A DNA stretch of 64,000 nucleotides, from NCBI RefSeq assembly GCF_010614725.1, contig NZ_JAAEHL010000011.1, positions 174,049-238,048 of the forward strand. Reading direction: 5' to 3'. This document shows positions 55,069 to 64,000 of the stretch, piece after piece; position 1 is the stretch's first letter, and each line of letters starts with the position of its first letter. Source of the DNA: Flavobacterium ajazii (GTDB taxonomy: Bacteria > Bacteroidota > Bacteroidia > Flavobacteriales > Flavobacteriaceae). The notes beneath the pieces were generated by a model. The model did no database searches and was not told the origin of the DNA. It was given only the letters and a program-made list of their open reading frames with translations. Position numbers and translations under genes: made by a program.

Positions 55069-55726
55069 ATTATAAAAATGATAATTGGATTCAGCAATAT
55101 TATTTAATTTTTTTTAAAGCTGTATTACTTAATTCAAAATAAGGTCTAAAAATGCTATTTTGATAATTTAACCTCTCAATATTGTAATATATCAAAAATA
55201 AACATCTCAGATTTGCTGATGATTTAATGTTGTATAAAATAGTCTTTATTGCATTGTAGGTTAAGTCTTCTTATTATTGAGGATATCGTATCTTTAAAAT
55301 GAAAAATAAAGCTTTTTTTGAGAAATGTTCACAAAGAATATGGGTTTTAAACCATTGAGGGCAAACTAAAAACAAGGGTAGACTGAGTCTATTTGACTCC
55401 GCTCAGGATGATATCATTTTTTACTATTTATAAATAATGCTTTGTTTTCCATTTTACATTTTGGATCTATTTTTTATGGCTCGTTTTTGAAATTGAAAAA
55501 GGTGTAATTCTGGAGATAAATACTTTATTTTAAGTTTTAAACTGAATATGTATTAAAATTTTACCCAATTCTTTGGTAAATTATAGATAAATACACATTA
55601 ACATATAATTATTACTTAAAAACGGATAATATAGTATTATCATGTGGTAATATAAGCATTTTGGCCGACTCTCATTTAACATAACTTTACAAATGTTAAA
55701 CGTACACAAACCAAACTGTTTAAATT
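55069..55726. other. Divergent gap between sigma and SusC genes
   Basis: The 658-bp gap has no plausible gene. One dispersed repeat copy lies at 55381-55413 (TTTGACTCCGCTCAGGATGA core). The 150 bp before the SusC gene are very A/T-rich, but I find no full TAnnTTTG element there. This SusC pair has no FecIR or riboswitch of its own, so its control is unknown. Confidence 0.5.
55381..55413. repeat. Dispersed CTTCGACTCCGCTCAG-family repeat
   Basis: GACTGAGTCTATTTGACTCC, then GCTCAGGATGA: same layout as the copy at 3264-3296 (GACTGAGTCCATTCGGCTCC then GCTCAGAATGA). Confidence 0.65.
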
Positions 55727-58700
55727 ATGAAACCAACCACACAAGTTATTAAACGCACTGTAACATCCTGTTATAGAGATAAGATGTTCTGTGCAATTTT
55801 ATTTTTGTTTGTTGTTTTTAGCTCTTTTTCTCAACAGAAATACAGCGGAAAAATTACAGACGCAAATAATCTTCCTCTGCCGGGAGTGTCAGTTTTAGAG
55901 AAAAACACAACCAATGCAGTTACAAGTGATTTCGACGGTAATTTTGAAATTACTACTAAAGGAAACAATGTCATATTAGTTTTCTCTTATGTAGGATTAA
56001 AAACTAAAGAACTAAAACCAGACGGCAAGACGCTCAATGTAATTTTAGAATCAGACTTAAATGAATTAACAGAAGTTGTTGTTGTAGGATATGGAACTCA
56101 AAAGAAAGAAAGAGTTACAAGTGCTATAGCAAGTATAAAAGAAAAGGATTTTACAAGAGGAGATATTAGGGACGCATCCGATCTTATAAGAGGTAAAGTA
56201 GCAGGTTTGACCATTACTAATGGTTCTGGTGACCCTTCTGCAACTTCAAATATTTCATTAAGAGGAGTTTCTACTTTAAAAGGAGGGACAGGACCTTTGA
56301 TATTGATTAATGGTGTGCCGGGAGGTATCGATACGGTTTCTCCAAACGATATTGCTTCTATAGATGTTTTAAAAGATGCTTCGGCTGCTGCTATTTATGG
56401 AACAAGAGGGGCAAATGGGGTAATTCTTATTACTACAAAAACTGTAAATAAAGATATACCATCAACCATTACATATTCAACATTTGCGTCTATATCTAAT
56501 TTTGCGAATAAGGCTAAATTTCTGAATGCCGGTCAGCAAAGAAATTTGCGCTCTCAGGGATTCAGTATACCTTTTACAGATGGCGGAGCCAGTACAGACT
56601 GGTTGGATGAAATATCAGGAAGCGGATTTACTCAAAATCACAATTTAGCTTTCAAAGGAGGTAATGCAAAGACCAATTATATAGTAAACCTTAATTATGT
56701 AGATCAGTCAGGAGTTTTTACAAATACATTTAATAAAGAGTACCGATTTTCATTTGATGTTAATCATAGCATGTTCAATGACAAGTTGAAAGTTAATTTG
56801 AACTTACTCAATGGTACACGAGACATGGGGCTTGATGAAGGAATCGTTGGCTATGCTTACAGACAGGCCATGATAAGAAACCCTACTGCTCCGGTATATG
56901 CACCAGACGGCACCTATGATGAGGATGAAACAGATCAAAATAAGTTTCAGTATTACAATCCGGTAGCTATTATAAATGAAACCACACAAGACAGAAATGA
57001 TACATGGCAAAGATTTACAGCCAATCTGACGCTGGATTTATTACCTGGATGGGATGTGGGAGCCATGTTTGCAATAAATAAAAATACAGGTCTTAAAGGA
57101 TATGCCGAAAGTAAAAAGCATTATTCAAATACAATTAATAAACTAAACGGAGTAGCTTCAAGAGAAACAGGAATTACAAATAATGATTATATGGAACTAA
57201 CATCCAAGTATCATAAAAAGTTTGATAAGCATGAATTTACAGTATTAGGTGGTTATAGTTATCAATACACTGTAAACGAGGGATTTTATGCTTATAATTA
57301 TGACTTCCCTACCGATGCCTTTTCTTATAATAATTTGGGAGCAGGTAATGCTTTAACTGATGGAAAAGCAAGAATGACAAGTAGAAAGGATGATAATAAG
57401 TTAATTGGTTTCTTTGGGAGGGTTAACTATGATTTTAATGATAAATATGATTTATTATTCAGTATCAGAAGAGAAGGTTCTTCTAAGTTTGGAGACAATT
57501 ACAAATGGGGTAATTTTCCGGCAGTTTCTGCAGGATGGAGTATAAACAAAGAGTCTTTTCTAAAAGAGGTTACCGCTGTAAATAATTTAAAATTAAGAGC
57601 AGGTTATGGAGTAACAGGGGTAATTCCTAATGATCCTTATATGTCTAAAACGTTGTATAAATATGAAGGCTATTTTTTTAATGATGGGAAATGGGTAAAT
57701 AGCTTGGTACCAGATAGTAATCCTAATCCGGATTTGCGTTGGGAGAAAACGACTGAGGTAAATATAGGTCTTGATTTTGGATTTTTTAATAATAGAATTA
57801 GCGGAAGTGTTGATGTGTATAACAAAAAAACAAGTGATATGTTGTGGGAATACGCTGTGCCAAGACCTCCTAATATTTATGATTCGACTATTGCCAATGT
57901 TGGAAAAATGGAAAACAAAGGATTTGAGATTCTTCTTAATACAGTTCCTGTTAAAACAGAGAATTTTGTTTGGAATTCTTCAATGACTTTTTCACACAAT
58001 AAAAATGAGTTAACCAGTCTATCTAATGATTTATATAAAATTGAAGGAGATTATCTAAACTGGGGAGACACAGGAGATCCTATTTCATTTAGACCCTTTA
58101 GATTAGAAGTCGGTAAACCAGTAAGTAATTTTTGGGGACTGAAATCGGTAGATATTACAGGGCCTTCATCTGTACCCGAAGAGGATAGAAAATGGATTGT
58201 AGAATTGCCTGATGGTACAAGACAAACACTTAATACTAGTATGTATAATGATAATAACAAGCAGTATTTAGGGAACGGTATACCGCAATATTATGGAGGC
58301 TGGACTAATACTTTTTCGTACAAAAAATTCGATTTGAGTATGGTATTAACAGGCGCCTTCGATTTTGAAATCTTAAATTCTCAACGTATGTTTTATGAAA
58401 ATCCTACCATTGCCTATAATATGTTAGATACAGCATACGATAAAGTGTATGGTAAAGAAGTATTAAATTATAATCAAACTTTTGTGAGTTATTATATAGA
58501 AAAAGGTGATTATGTAAAAGTTGATAACATAACATTGTCATATAATTTTGATGTTAAGCCTTTTAAAGTGATCAATGCAATGCGATTGTATGTGTCCGGC
58601 AATAATTTAGCAACGTTTACAAAATACAAAGGTTTAGATCCGGAGATAAAGAGAGAAGACCCTTTGTCACAAGGAATGGATAACAGAGATAAATATCCAT

Positions 58701-58741
58701 CTACGAGATCTTTTACTTTAGGTTTAAATGTAACTTTTTAA
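55727..58741 (+). CDS. SusC/RagA-type TonB-linked outer-membrane transporter
   Basis: The 1004-residue protein has a signal peptide (ends SFSQ), a CarboxypepD_reg domain (ANNLPLPGVSVLEKNTT), a TonB-box region (EVVVVGYGTQKKERV), a plug (SIDVLKDASAAAIYGTRGANG) and a barrel ending LGLNVTF. It lacks an STN domain. Its SusD partner starts 11 bp later, followed by an M61 peptidase. The role is uptake across the outer membrane; a peptide ligand is inferred from the neighbour. Confidence 0.93.
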   Translation: MKPTTQVIKRTVTSCYRDKMFCAILFLFVVFSSFSQQKYSGKITDANNLPLPGVSVLEKNTTNAVTSDFDGNFEITTKGNNVILVFSYVGLKTKELKPDGKTLNVILESDLNELTEVVVVGYGTQKKERVTSAIASIKEKDFTRGDIRDASDLIRGKVAGLTITNGSGDPSATSNISLRGVSTLKGGTGPLILINGVPGGIDTVSPNDIASIDVLKDASAAAIYGTRGANGVILITTKTVNKDIPSTITYSTFASISNFANKAKFLNAGQQRNLRSQGFSIPFTDGGASTDWLDEISGSGFTQNHNLAFKGGNAKTNYIVNLNYVDQSGVFTNTFNKEYRFSFDVNHSMFNDKLKVNLNLLNGTRDMGLDEGIVGYAYRQAMIRNPTAPVYAPDGTYDEDETDQNKFQYYNPVAIINETTQDRNDTWQRFTANLTLDLLPGWDVGAMFAINKNTGLKGYAESKKHYSNTINKLNGVASRETGITNNDYMELTSKYHKKFDKHEFTVLGGYSYQYTVNEGFYAYNYDFPTDAFSYNNLGAGNALTDGKARMTSRKDDNKLIGFFGRVNYDFNDKYDLLFSIRREGSSKFGDNYKWGNFPAVSAGWSINKESFLKEVTAVNNLKLRAGYGVTGVIPNDPYMSKTLYKYEGYFFNDGKWVNSLVPDSNPNPDLRWEKTTEVNIGLDFGFFNNRISGSVDVYNKKTSDMLWEYAVPRPPNIYDSTIANVGKMENKGFEILLNTVPVKTENFVWNSSMTFSHNKNELTSLSNDLYKIEGDYLNWGDTGDPISFRPFRLEVGKPVSNFWGLKSVDITGPSSVPEEDRKWIVELPDGTRQTLNTSMYNDNNKQYLGNGIPQYYGGWTNTFSYKKFDLSMVLTGAFDFEILNSQRMFYENPTIAYNMLDTAYDKVYGKEVLNYNQTFVSYYIEKGDYVKVDNITLSYNFDVKPFKVINAMRLYVSGNNLATFTKYKGLDPEIKREDPLSQGMDNRDKYPSTRSFTLGLNVTF

Positions 58742-58752
58742 ATTGAATCAAA

Positions 58753-60357
58753 ATGAAAAATAAAAATATAATGTATAAAATTCTTGTTTCCGGCTTGATT
58801 CTTTTAGGAACAGGATGTACAAATTTAGATGAGACTGTTTATGACAAAGTGGTAGCAGAGGATACTAAATTTACTAAAGACGATTTAAATAGTATTGTTG
58901 CTCCGGCTTACAATTCGTTTAGACAAATTTATGCAGATTGGGATGCTGCTTTTAACCTATATGAAGATTCGTCAGATTTGATGGTAACGCCGCAAAGAAA
59001 TGGTATTGGCTGGGGCGATTATTATATTACCATGCACCAGCATACCTATGAGGCACCGCTTCCTCATGCAGAGGGGAACTGGAATTATATGTTTGGAGGT
59101 GTTAATAATGTCAATAAAGCTATTTTTCAGATAGAACAAATACCAGATATTGAAGGAAAAGAAGCAGTTATTCAGGAATTGAAAGCTTTAAGAGCAATAT
59201 ATTACTACTTGTTATTAGACAATTTTAGAAATGTCCCTATTGTTACAAAGTATGATTTTCCAAAAGGATATTTACCTACGCAGAATACAGGAAAAGAAGT
59301 ATATGATTTTGTAGAAAATGAGCTTAAAACAGCTTTGCCTTATTTAAGTGAAAAGACTGACCTATCTACTTATGGAAAAATTACGAAGTGGGCTGTTAAA
59401 ATGACTTTAGCAAAATTATATTTGAATGCAGAGGTGTATATAGGAACGGCAAAATGGGATGAAGCTTTGGCTCAGGCTGATGATGTAATAAAGAATGGAG
59501 GTTTTTTATTATGTACAAACTACCTGGATAATTTCAAGATAAAAAATGAAGCCTCAACGGAAGAGATATTATCTATTCCTTTTGATCAGATTAAAGCCCC
59601 TGGAACAAGCTGGCCATTCAGAACATTGGCAGCAGCAAGTCGTGCAACTTACGAATTGGCTGGTGATCCGTGGAATGGGACTGGCGGGATACCTCAGTTT
59701 ATAGATACCTATGATCCGGATGATCAAAGGTTAAAAGACTGCTGGTTGGGCGGAAAACAGTTTACGAGTAAAGGTGAACCAATAATGCAAGGTAGTGTTC
59801 AATTTGAGTATATTAATTACATGACAGATGTTAATGGCTGCGAACCGAATGAAGGTTTCAGAATGGTCAAATATGAAATTGGTACCGGTGAAATTGGTCA
59901 AACAAGTAATGATGTTCCATTTTACAGATTGGCCGATGCAATGATGATAAAGGCTGAATGTTTATTAAGAACAGGTGATGCTGCGGGAGCAGCAGCAATT
60001 GTTACACAGATTAGACAGAGAAATTTTAAAAATACAAATCCGGCCAAAGCAACTGTTACAGGAGCGAAACTTTTAGGAGGAAGTGTTTATAAATACGGTA
60101 CTTATAAGGCTGGAGTAATTACAGATTACGAAGGAGGAGCTGATATTGAATATGGTGGTTTTCTGGACGAATTAGCTTGGGAATTTGTTGGTGAAGCCCA
60201 TAGAAAACAAGATTTAATACGATTTGGAGTATTTTCAACAAAATCCTGGTTTTCAAAGAAAGCTAGTGATGATACTTTCAGAGAGATTCTTCCAATACCT
60301 AAAGTTCAATTGGAGAGAAATAGCAATTTAGAGCAAAATCCTGGATACCTGCGATAA
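58753..60357 (+). CDS. SusD/RagB-type surface lipoprotein
   Basis: The 534-residue lipoprotein (lipobox LILLGTGC) has the SusD helices (WNYMFGGVNNVNKAIFQIEQ, LKALRAIYYYLLLDNF) and the C-terminal FLDELAWEFVGEAHRKQDLI. It is the partner of the SusC 11 bp upstream. A terminator follows 45 bp after its stop. Confidence 0.92.
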   Translation: MKNKNIMYKILVSGLILLGTGCTNLDETVYDKVVAEDTKFTKDDLNSIVAPAYNSFRQIYADWDAAFNLYEDSSDLMVTPQRNGIGWGDYYITMHQHTYEAPLPHAEGNWNYMFGGVNNVNKAIFQIEQIPDIEGKEAVIQELKALRAIYYYLLLDNFRNVPIVTKYDFPKGYLPTQNTGKEVYDFVENELKTALPYLSEKTDLSTYGKITKWAVKMTLAKLYLNAEVYIGTAKWDEALAQADDVIKNGGFLLCTNYLDNFKIKNEASTEEILSIPFDQIKAPGTSWPFRTLAAASRATYELAGDPWNGTGGIPQFIDTYDPDDQRLKDCWLGGKQFTSKGEPIMQGSVQFEYINYMTDVNGCEPNEGFRMVKYEIGTGEIGQTSNDVPFYRLADAMMIKAECLLRTGDAAGAAAIVTQIRQRNFKNTNPAKATVTGAKLLGGSVYKYGTYKAGVITDYEGGADIEYGGFLDELAWEFVGEAHRKQDLIRFGVFSTKSWFSKKASDDTFREILPIPKVQLERNSNLEQNPGYLR

Positions 60358-60401
60358 ATATAAAAGCATTACAAGTTGGTTCCTTGTAATTATAAGTGTG
60401 T

Positions 60402-60438
60402 AAAAAGCTATCCCTACTGAGCCTGGGGATGGCTTTTT
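60402..60438 (+). terminator. Intrinsic terminator between SusD and the M61 gene
   Basis: AAAAAGCTATCCC pairs with GGGATGGCTTTTT over 13 bp with one G-U, then TTTATTTT. It lies before the M61 start at 60459, so the peptidase is made only by read-through or from another start. It also shows that the upstream in-frame ATG at 60396 is not the true start, since the stem would be inside the gene. Confidence 0.8.
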
Positions 60439-60458
60439 ATTTTAAAGAAATTATTACT

Positions 60459-62048
60459 ATGAAATATAAAATAGGATTCTTAAAAATTTGTTTTTGCCTG
60501 ATTGTTTTTCAAACAGCAATTTCATGTAAAACAGGAAGTAAAACAGTTGATGCAGAAATAAAACAAAATTATTCCGTTGCTTTTAAAGATCCCGAATCGC
60601 ATTATCTTGAAGTGGTTTTAAATTTTGATCAGCTAAAAACGAAACAAACCAATTTAGTACTTCCGGTCTGGACACCCGGATATTATCTGATTTTGGATAC
60701 ACCCCGCTATATTGTAGATTTTGAAGTGAAAGATACCAATGGAAATAAAATTAGATGGAGCAAAAAATCTAAAAACTGCTGGGCTGTAGAGAACGGAGAA
60801 AATGCTAAAATCACCGTCAAATACCGCGTTTTTGCGAATAAAAAATCAGTGGCAGAATCTTATATCGATTCAGAAAAAGCATTTTTAATGCCCAACACGA
60901 TTTTTATGCACGTAGAAAATGCTCTTGAGAATCCGGTAACACTGACTGTTAATCCGCACAAAAACTGGAAGAAAGTATCAACAGGATTAAAACCAACTGA
61001 TGAAAACGGCTTTACTTTTACAGCAAAAAATATCGATATTTTTTACGACAGCCCTATTTATCTGGGCAATCAAAAAGTAATCAATTTTGAGCATGAAGGA
61101 AAATCATATTCTTTAGGAATTACAACTCCACAAGGTCTAAACGAAGAAAAATTTACTTCAGATCTGAAAAAAATAATGACGGCAACAACGGCCATCATGA
61201 AAAAAGTACCTTACGATTATTACAGCTACATCATGATGGAAGCAGGCGGAGGCGGTCTGGAGCACTGGAATTCCCAGGCCATATTCACTAACGGAACTTT
61301 CAATTTTAAATCTGATGAAGAGTATACCGATTTTCTAAACTTTGTCACACACGAATATTTTCATCTTTATAATGTAAAAGCAATTCGCCCGATAGAGTTA
61401 GGTCCTTTCGATTATAACAAAGAAAATTACACCTCAATGTTATGGGTTTCTGAAGGTTTTACGGTGTATTACGAATATATTATTATGATGAAAGCAGGTT
61501 TGCTTGATGGCAATGAAGCTTTAAATTATATTACAGAATCTATAAAACGATACGAAAATATTGAAGGGAATAAACACATGTCTTTAGCCCAATCCAGTTT
61601 TGATATCTGGCTTAATTTTTTTAATCGTGAAAGCAATGCGCAGCAAACCACCATATCGTATTACAATAAAGGGCCAATAATTGGCTTTTTATTAGATCTG
61701 GAAATCAGAAACAATACTCAAAACCAAAAATCGTTGGATGATGTAATGCGTTTTTTATATGATGAATATTATGAAAAGAAAGGAAGAGGATTTACAGAAA
61801 CCGAATTTTGGCAGGTTGCAGAACAGATTGCAGGAAAATCTTTAGCCGAACTAAAAGATTATGTAAATACAACAACTGAAATAGATTATCAAAAATATTT
61901 AAACTACGCAGGGCTTCAAATCGATTTGAGTCCGATAAAAACAAAATCTAAAAAGGATAGCATAATACAAAGAAGTTTTGAGATAAAGCAATCACCTGAA
62001 ACTTCTTCATTACAATTAGAAATCAGAAAATCGATTTTTAAAATTTAA
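60459..62048 (+). CDS. M61 glycyl-aminopeptidase-like lipoprotein
   Basis: The 529-residue protein from MKYKIGFLKICFC has a lipobox (FQTAISC), an N-terminal beta domain (about 40-200), and the M61 catalytic domain. Zinc motif: His298, Glu299, His302 in VTHEYFHLYNV, with third ligand Glu in WVSEGFTVYYEY. Known M61 enzymes prefer N-terminal Gly or Ala and carry a C-terminal PDZ domain. Here the end after NYAGLQIDL is short, so the PDZ is cut down or missing. It follows SusCD and probably trims imported peptides. Confidence 0.88.
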   Translation: MKYKIGFLKICFCLIVFQTAISCKTGSKTVDAEIKQNYSVAFKDPESHYLEVVLNFDQLKTKQTNLVLPVWTPGYYLILDTPRYIVDFEVKDTNGNKIRWSKKSKNCWAVENGENAKITVKYRVFANKKSVAESYIDSEKAFLMPNTIFMHVENALENPVTLTVNPHKNWKKVSTGLKPTDENGFTFTAKNIDIFYDSPIYLGNQKVINFEHEGKSYSLGITTPQGLNEEKFTSDLKKIMTATTAIMKKVPYDYYSYIMMEAGGGGLEHWNSQAIFTNGTFNFKSDEEYTDFLNFVTHEYFHLYNVKAIRPIELGPFDYNKENYTSMLWVSEGFTVYYEYIIMMKAGLLDGNEALNYITESIKRYENIEGNKHMSLAQSSFDIWLNFFNRESNAQQTTISYYNKGPIIGFLLDLEIRNNTQNQKSLDDVMRFLYDEYYEKKGRGFTETEFWQVAEQIAGKSLAELKDYVNTTTEIDYQKYLNYAGLQIDLSPIKTKSKKDSIIQRSFEIKQSPETSSLQLEIRKSIFKI

Positions 62049-62341
62049 AGGCACAGATTAAGGAATTAAACCGTTGGGTGAAATTAAAAATAGGTATCAG
62101 GCTGAGTCCATTCGGCTTCGCTCAGGATAAACTCAGTCGAAGCCCTTTCTTGCTTAAATGCCTTCGACTTCGTTCAGGGTGACATCCATCCCCTGCTCCG
62201 CAAAGGCTTATTCACAATGCTGCGCAAATGCCTCTGACTTTAAAACAAAAAATCCTAATACCAAAATTCTAACAAGGAATGAACGGAAAAGCCGGGAGAC
62301 TCTTGAGATGTTTTGTATTTAATATGATATAAAAAAAATAC
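62049..62341. repeat. Cluster of dispersed repeats after the M61 gene
   Basis: Two further copies of the CTTCGACTCCGCTCAG family lie at 62098-62130 and 62161-62184 (CCTTCGACTTCGTTCAGGGT), joined by ACTCAGTCGAAGCCC in opposite orientation, so the block can fold. No gene is seen in the 293 bp. Confidence 0.6.
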
Positions 62342-62518
62342 GCAAAGTCAGAGACATTTGCAGCTTTTCAGGGAACACTTCGAGGAGAAAACCAACAAAG
62401 TGATTTATTCAAAGACTCTTTGATGTTGAAGAGATTTCAGGATATTGCAACACTCCCCGAAAAAGATAGAGAGTGTTTACTTACTACAGTTGATCTTTTA
62501 TACAGTCCGCTAAAATAA
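62342..62518 (+). pseudogene. Gene-end remnant of about 58 codons
   Basis: An open frame without a start codon runs from a point near 62342 to TAA at 62518 and reads like real protein (DSLMLKRFQDIATLPEKDRE, then LLTTVDLLYSPLK). It resembles the C-terminal helices of HTH-type regulators, weakly. A strong terminator follows 12 bp later, which supports its having been a gene end. Confidence 0.4.
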
Positions 62519-62530
62519 ATTTGATGTAAT

Positions 62531-62563
62531 AAAGAACCCCAATCATTTGGTTGGGGTTCTTTA
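62531..62563. terminator. Strong two-way intrinsic terminator
   Basis: AAAGAACCCCAA (62531-62542) pairs perfectly with TTGGGGTTCTTT (62551-62562). It separates the + strand remnant from the minus-strand lipoprotein gene and could serve both. Confidence 0.8.
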
Positions 62564-62594
62564 TTAATTATTGAACTTTTCTTTTAATCAATAT

Positions 62595-62966
62595 CTATTT
62601 AATGTGAGATTCATATCTAAATATTGATTTCTTTTTTAAAGATATTAAGGTGTCATATTTTTTCAAAACTTCATATTCTTTTCTTTTACTATCAGGATAT
62701 TGTATATAATATTTGTAAATTGTAGTTTTATTTTCCTTCTTTGTTTTAGAATTAATAAGCTTTTGTGACACTTTCTTTAGTTCATAATTAAAGAGAATAG
62801 AATCTTTATTATTGATAAATAAAATCCCATTTCTTTCATTTTTCATTTTGAACAAAAGACTTAATCCTTCTGTATCTGAATAAATAATATCATCATCTAC
62901 TTGTTTAGTAGAAGAACAAGAATAAACTATAATTATAGTAAAAAATAAAAAAATCTTTTTTAACAT
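62595..62966 (-). CDS. Small lipoprotein, possible immunity protein for the Rhs tail
   Basis: The 123-residue protein has a lipobox (IIIVYSC) and a Lys-rich beta-type body. I recognise no family. It starts 14 bp after the stop of the Rhs C-terminal fragment, the place where immunity genes for Rhs toxins normally lie. A lipoprotein immunity protein would fit a toxin that acts in the periplasm, which is inference from position. Confidence 0.6.
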   Translation of the reverse strand: MLKKIFLFFTIIIVYSCSSTKQVDDDIIYSDTEGLSLLFKMKNERNGILFINNKDSILFNYELKKVSQKLINSKTKKENKTTIYKYYIQYPDSKRKEYEVLKKYDTLISLKKKSIFRYESHIK

Positions 62967-62979
62967 ATCAAATAAGTAA

Positions 62980-63888
62980 TTATTTTAAGGGTATTCCTGC
63001 ATATATCCACATTAAGTAATTCTGAACTGTTGGAAGAGGTTGATAGCCTCCACCTGTCCCAATCTCAACCATATTACCTACAAATGTATTATTTATTTGA
63101 TTAATATTATTGACATTGGTTATAGTTACACCAGAAGGCATCAAATTATTATCCATAAGCGTTCTGTTAATAGAGTTTGTTTGAAAATTTACTATATTAC
63201 TAATACTATTCATATCAATTGTAGGTACAAATAATGAACCACTCCAAGAGTATTGAGCTCTATAAGCGCTTACTTCAGCCGCTACACTAGATGATTGAGT
63301 AAATGCATTGATTTCTCCTCTTGTATTTTGACCACCGTGGCGACCTTCGTGCAATATATTTCCCATATTTTTTTCAGTAAACATTGAAATAACATTATCG
63401 CCTTTACTGTTTTGACCAGTACCCAATGTTGAAGGTCCAACAATTCCTAGAGATTTAGCTTCTTTACTTCCCACACTGGCATATCGATACTCATTTGAAG
63501 TGTCGTTTCTCATATCTCTAACATCTTGAGCAGAATTCCTTAATTCGGTAGCTCTATCTCTTAAATCCCCTGTGGATTGTCCTCTCGCTGCTAATTTGTC
63601 TGCCCTTCTTTCTAATTTTTCGGCTCTTTTTTCAGCTCTTCTTTCAATTCTAGCAGCTTTTTTTTCATTTTTTTCATCAAAGTACCTGCCATCAATTTCT
63701 CTATTTATTAATGGATTATTCTGTACAAAGGCATATGGCGAAGTTGTGATATATTTTTCTGCCAATTGGTCTATTACATTCCATCTACCTATTGCTGGAT
63801 CATAATCACGCCATCCGAATGTGTATTCATTAAGCCCTAATTCGTCTTGATACTCTTTACCTCCAAAGCGATACTTGTATGCACCTGC
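62980..63888 (-). pseudogene. Rhs repeat-associated core fragment with HEGRH C-terminal toxin domain
   Basis: The open frame from 63888 downward begins AGAYKYRFGGKEYQDELG and contains the Rhs core end LNEYTFGWRDYDPAIGRW and SPYAFVQNNPLINREIDG. A stop (TGA, 63889-63891) lies directly upstream and there is no good start codon (only TTG at 63765), so this is a tail cut from a larger Rhs protein. After a Lys/Arg/Glu-rich helix (EKKAARIERRAEKRAEKL) comes a tip domain with NILHEGRHGGQ and AAEVSAYRAQ. The HExxH pattern and later Glu suggest a zinc metallopeptidase toxin. The small lipoprotein gene follows after 13 bp. Confidence 0.65.
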
Positions 63889-64000
63889 TCAATATTTTGC
63901 CTCGCCCGAGCGTCTGTTTAGAGCTCCCGCGAGCAAGACCTTTTTGTAAGAACGTGCTTCAAAAATAGCTTTTTATTTCAATTGAAAAAAAAAGATTTAT
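63889..64000. repeat. GC-rich junction at the broken end of the Rhs tail
   Basis: At 63900-63945 a GC-rich block with partly palindromic GCTCCCGCGAGC lies in A/T-rich DNA, exactly where the Rhs frame stops. It looks like a dispersed repeat or recombination junction tied to Rhs cassettes. The window ends before its far side is seen. Confidence 0.4.

Noticed and set aside
60396..60458. Upstream start of the M61 gene at 60396
   Set aside because: The added 21 codons overlap the terminator stem at 60402-60438, and the ATG at 60459 gives a proper lipoprotein signal.
62980..63765. The Rhs tail as an intact gene of 261 residues
   Set aside because: Its only start is TTG inside a conserved Rhs core whose frame continues 41 codons upstream to a stop; a fragment is more likely.
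1..64000. CRISPR arrays, tRNA or rRNA genes
   Set aside because: No regularly spaced direct repeats and no tRNA- or rRNA-like conserved blocks were seen. The repeats present are dispersed and palindromic.

Overview
The window looks like a chromosomal piece of a Flavobacterium-like member of the Bacteroidota. The evidence is low-GC DNA, three SusC/SusD outer-membrane pairs, type IX secretion (T9SS) C-terminal sorting domains, Bacteroidota-type promoters (TTTG, about 19-21 nt, TAnnTTTG) and many short dispersed intergenic palindromes. No rRNA, tRNA, CRISPR array, integrase or conjugation gene was seen.

Layout. (1) 1-15.0 kb, + strand: the enzyme arm of a pectin utilisation locus: GH105, GH28, CE8 pectin esterase, a second GH28, PL1 pectate lyase and a GH2-type enzyme. 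The middle three share an N-terminal carbohydrate-binding module plus InlB-type repeats and end in T9SS domains. No SusCD or regulator for it lies in the window, so the locus probably continues to the left. (2) 15.1-19.7 kb: a small accessory/defence patch with a mobile mystery protein A/B pair (Xre regulator and Fic protein), an RloC/PrrC-like anticodon nuclease candidate with a zinc hook, and a small membrane protein. (3) 19.9-34.8 kb, + strand: a methionine-linked locus. A SAM-I riboswitch and a 32-codon ORF precede a SusC/SusD pair, a TlpA-type thioredoxin, an M14 carboxypeptidase, an S9 peptidase, a class V PLP enzyme and a cupin. It ends in metNIQ, which has its own promoter, a Met/Cys-rich leader peptide and an intrinsic terminator. 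(4) 34.9-41.8 kb: a four-gene cluster of unknown envelope proteins, a LytS/LytTR two-component system, a DUF4870-type protein and a luciferase-like flavin oxidoreductase. (5) 41.9-55.1 kb, - strand: FecI-type sigma factor, FecR, STN-containing SusC, SusD, a GldA-like ABC ATPase, a GldF-GldG-like fusion and an M16 peptidase. (6) 55.7-62.0 kb, + strand: SusC, SusD and an M61 peptidase. (7) 62.1-64 kb: repeats, a gene remnant, and a broken Rhs tail with a putative HEGRH metallopeptidase toxin domain followed by a small lipoprotein that may be its immunity protein.

The most coherent candidate for an undescribed system is region 3. Outer-membrane peptide capture, periplasmic peptidases and inner-membrane methionine import sit together under two different methionine-related RNA controls: a SAM riboswitch for the outer-membrane part and apparent ribosome-mediated attenuation for metNIQ. 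All three SusCD pairs in the window are followed by peptidases, which suggests that peptides rather than glycans are their substrates.
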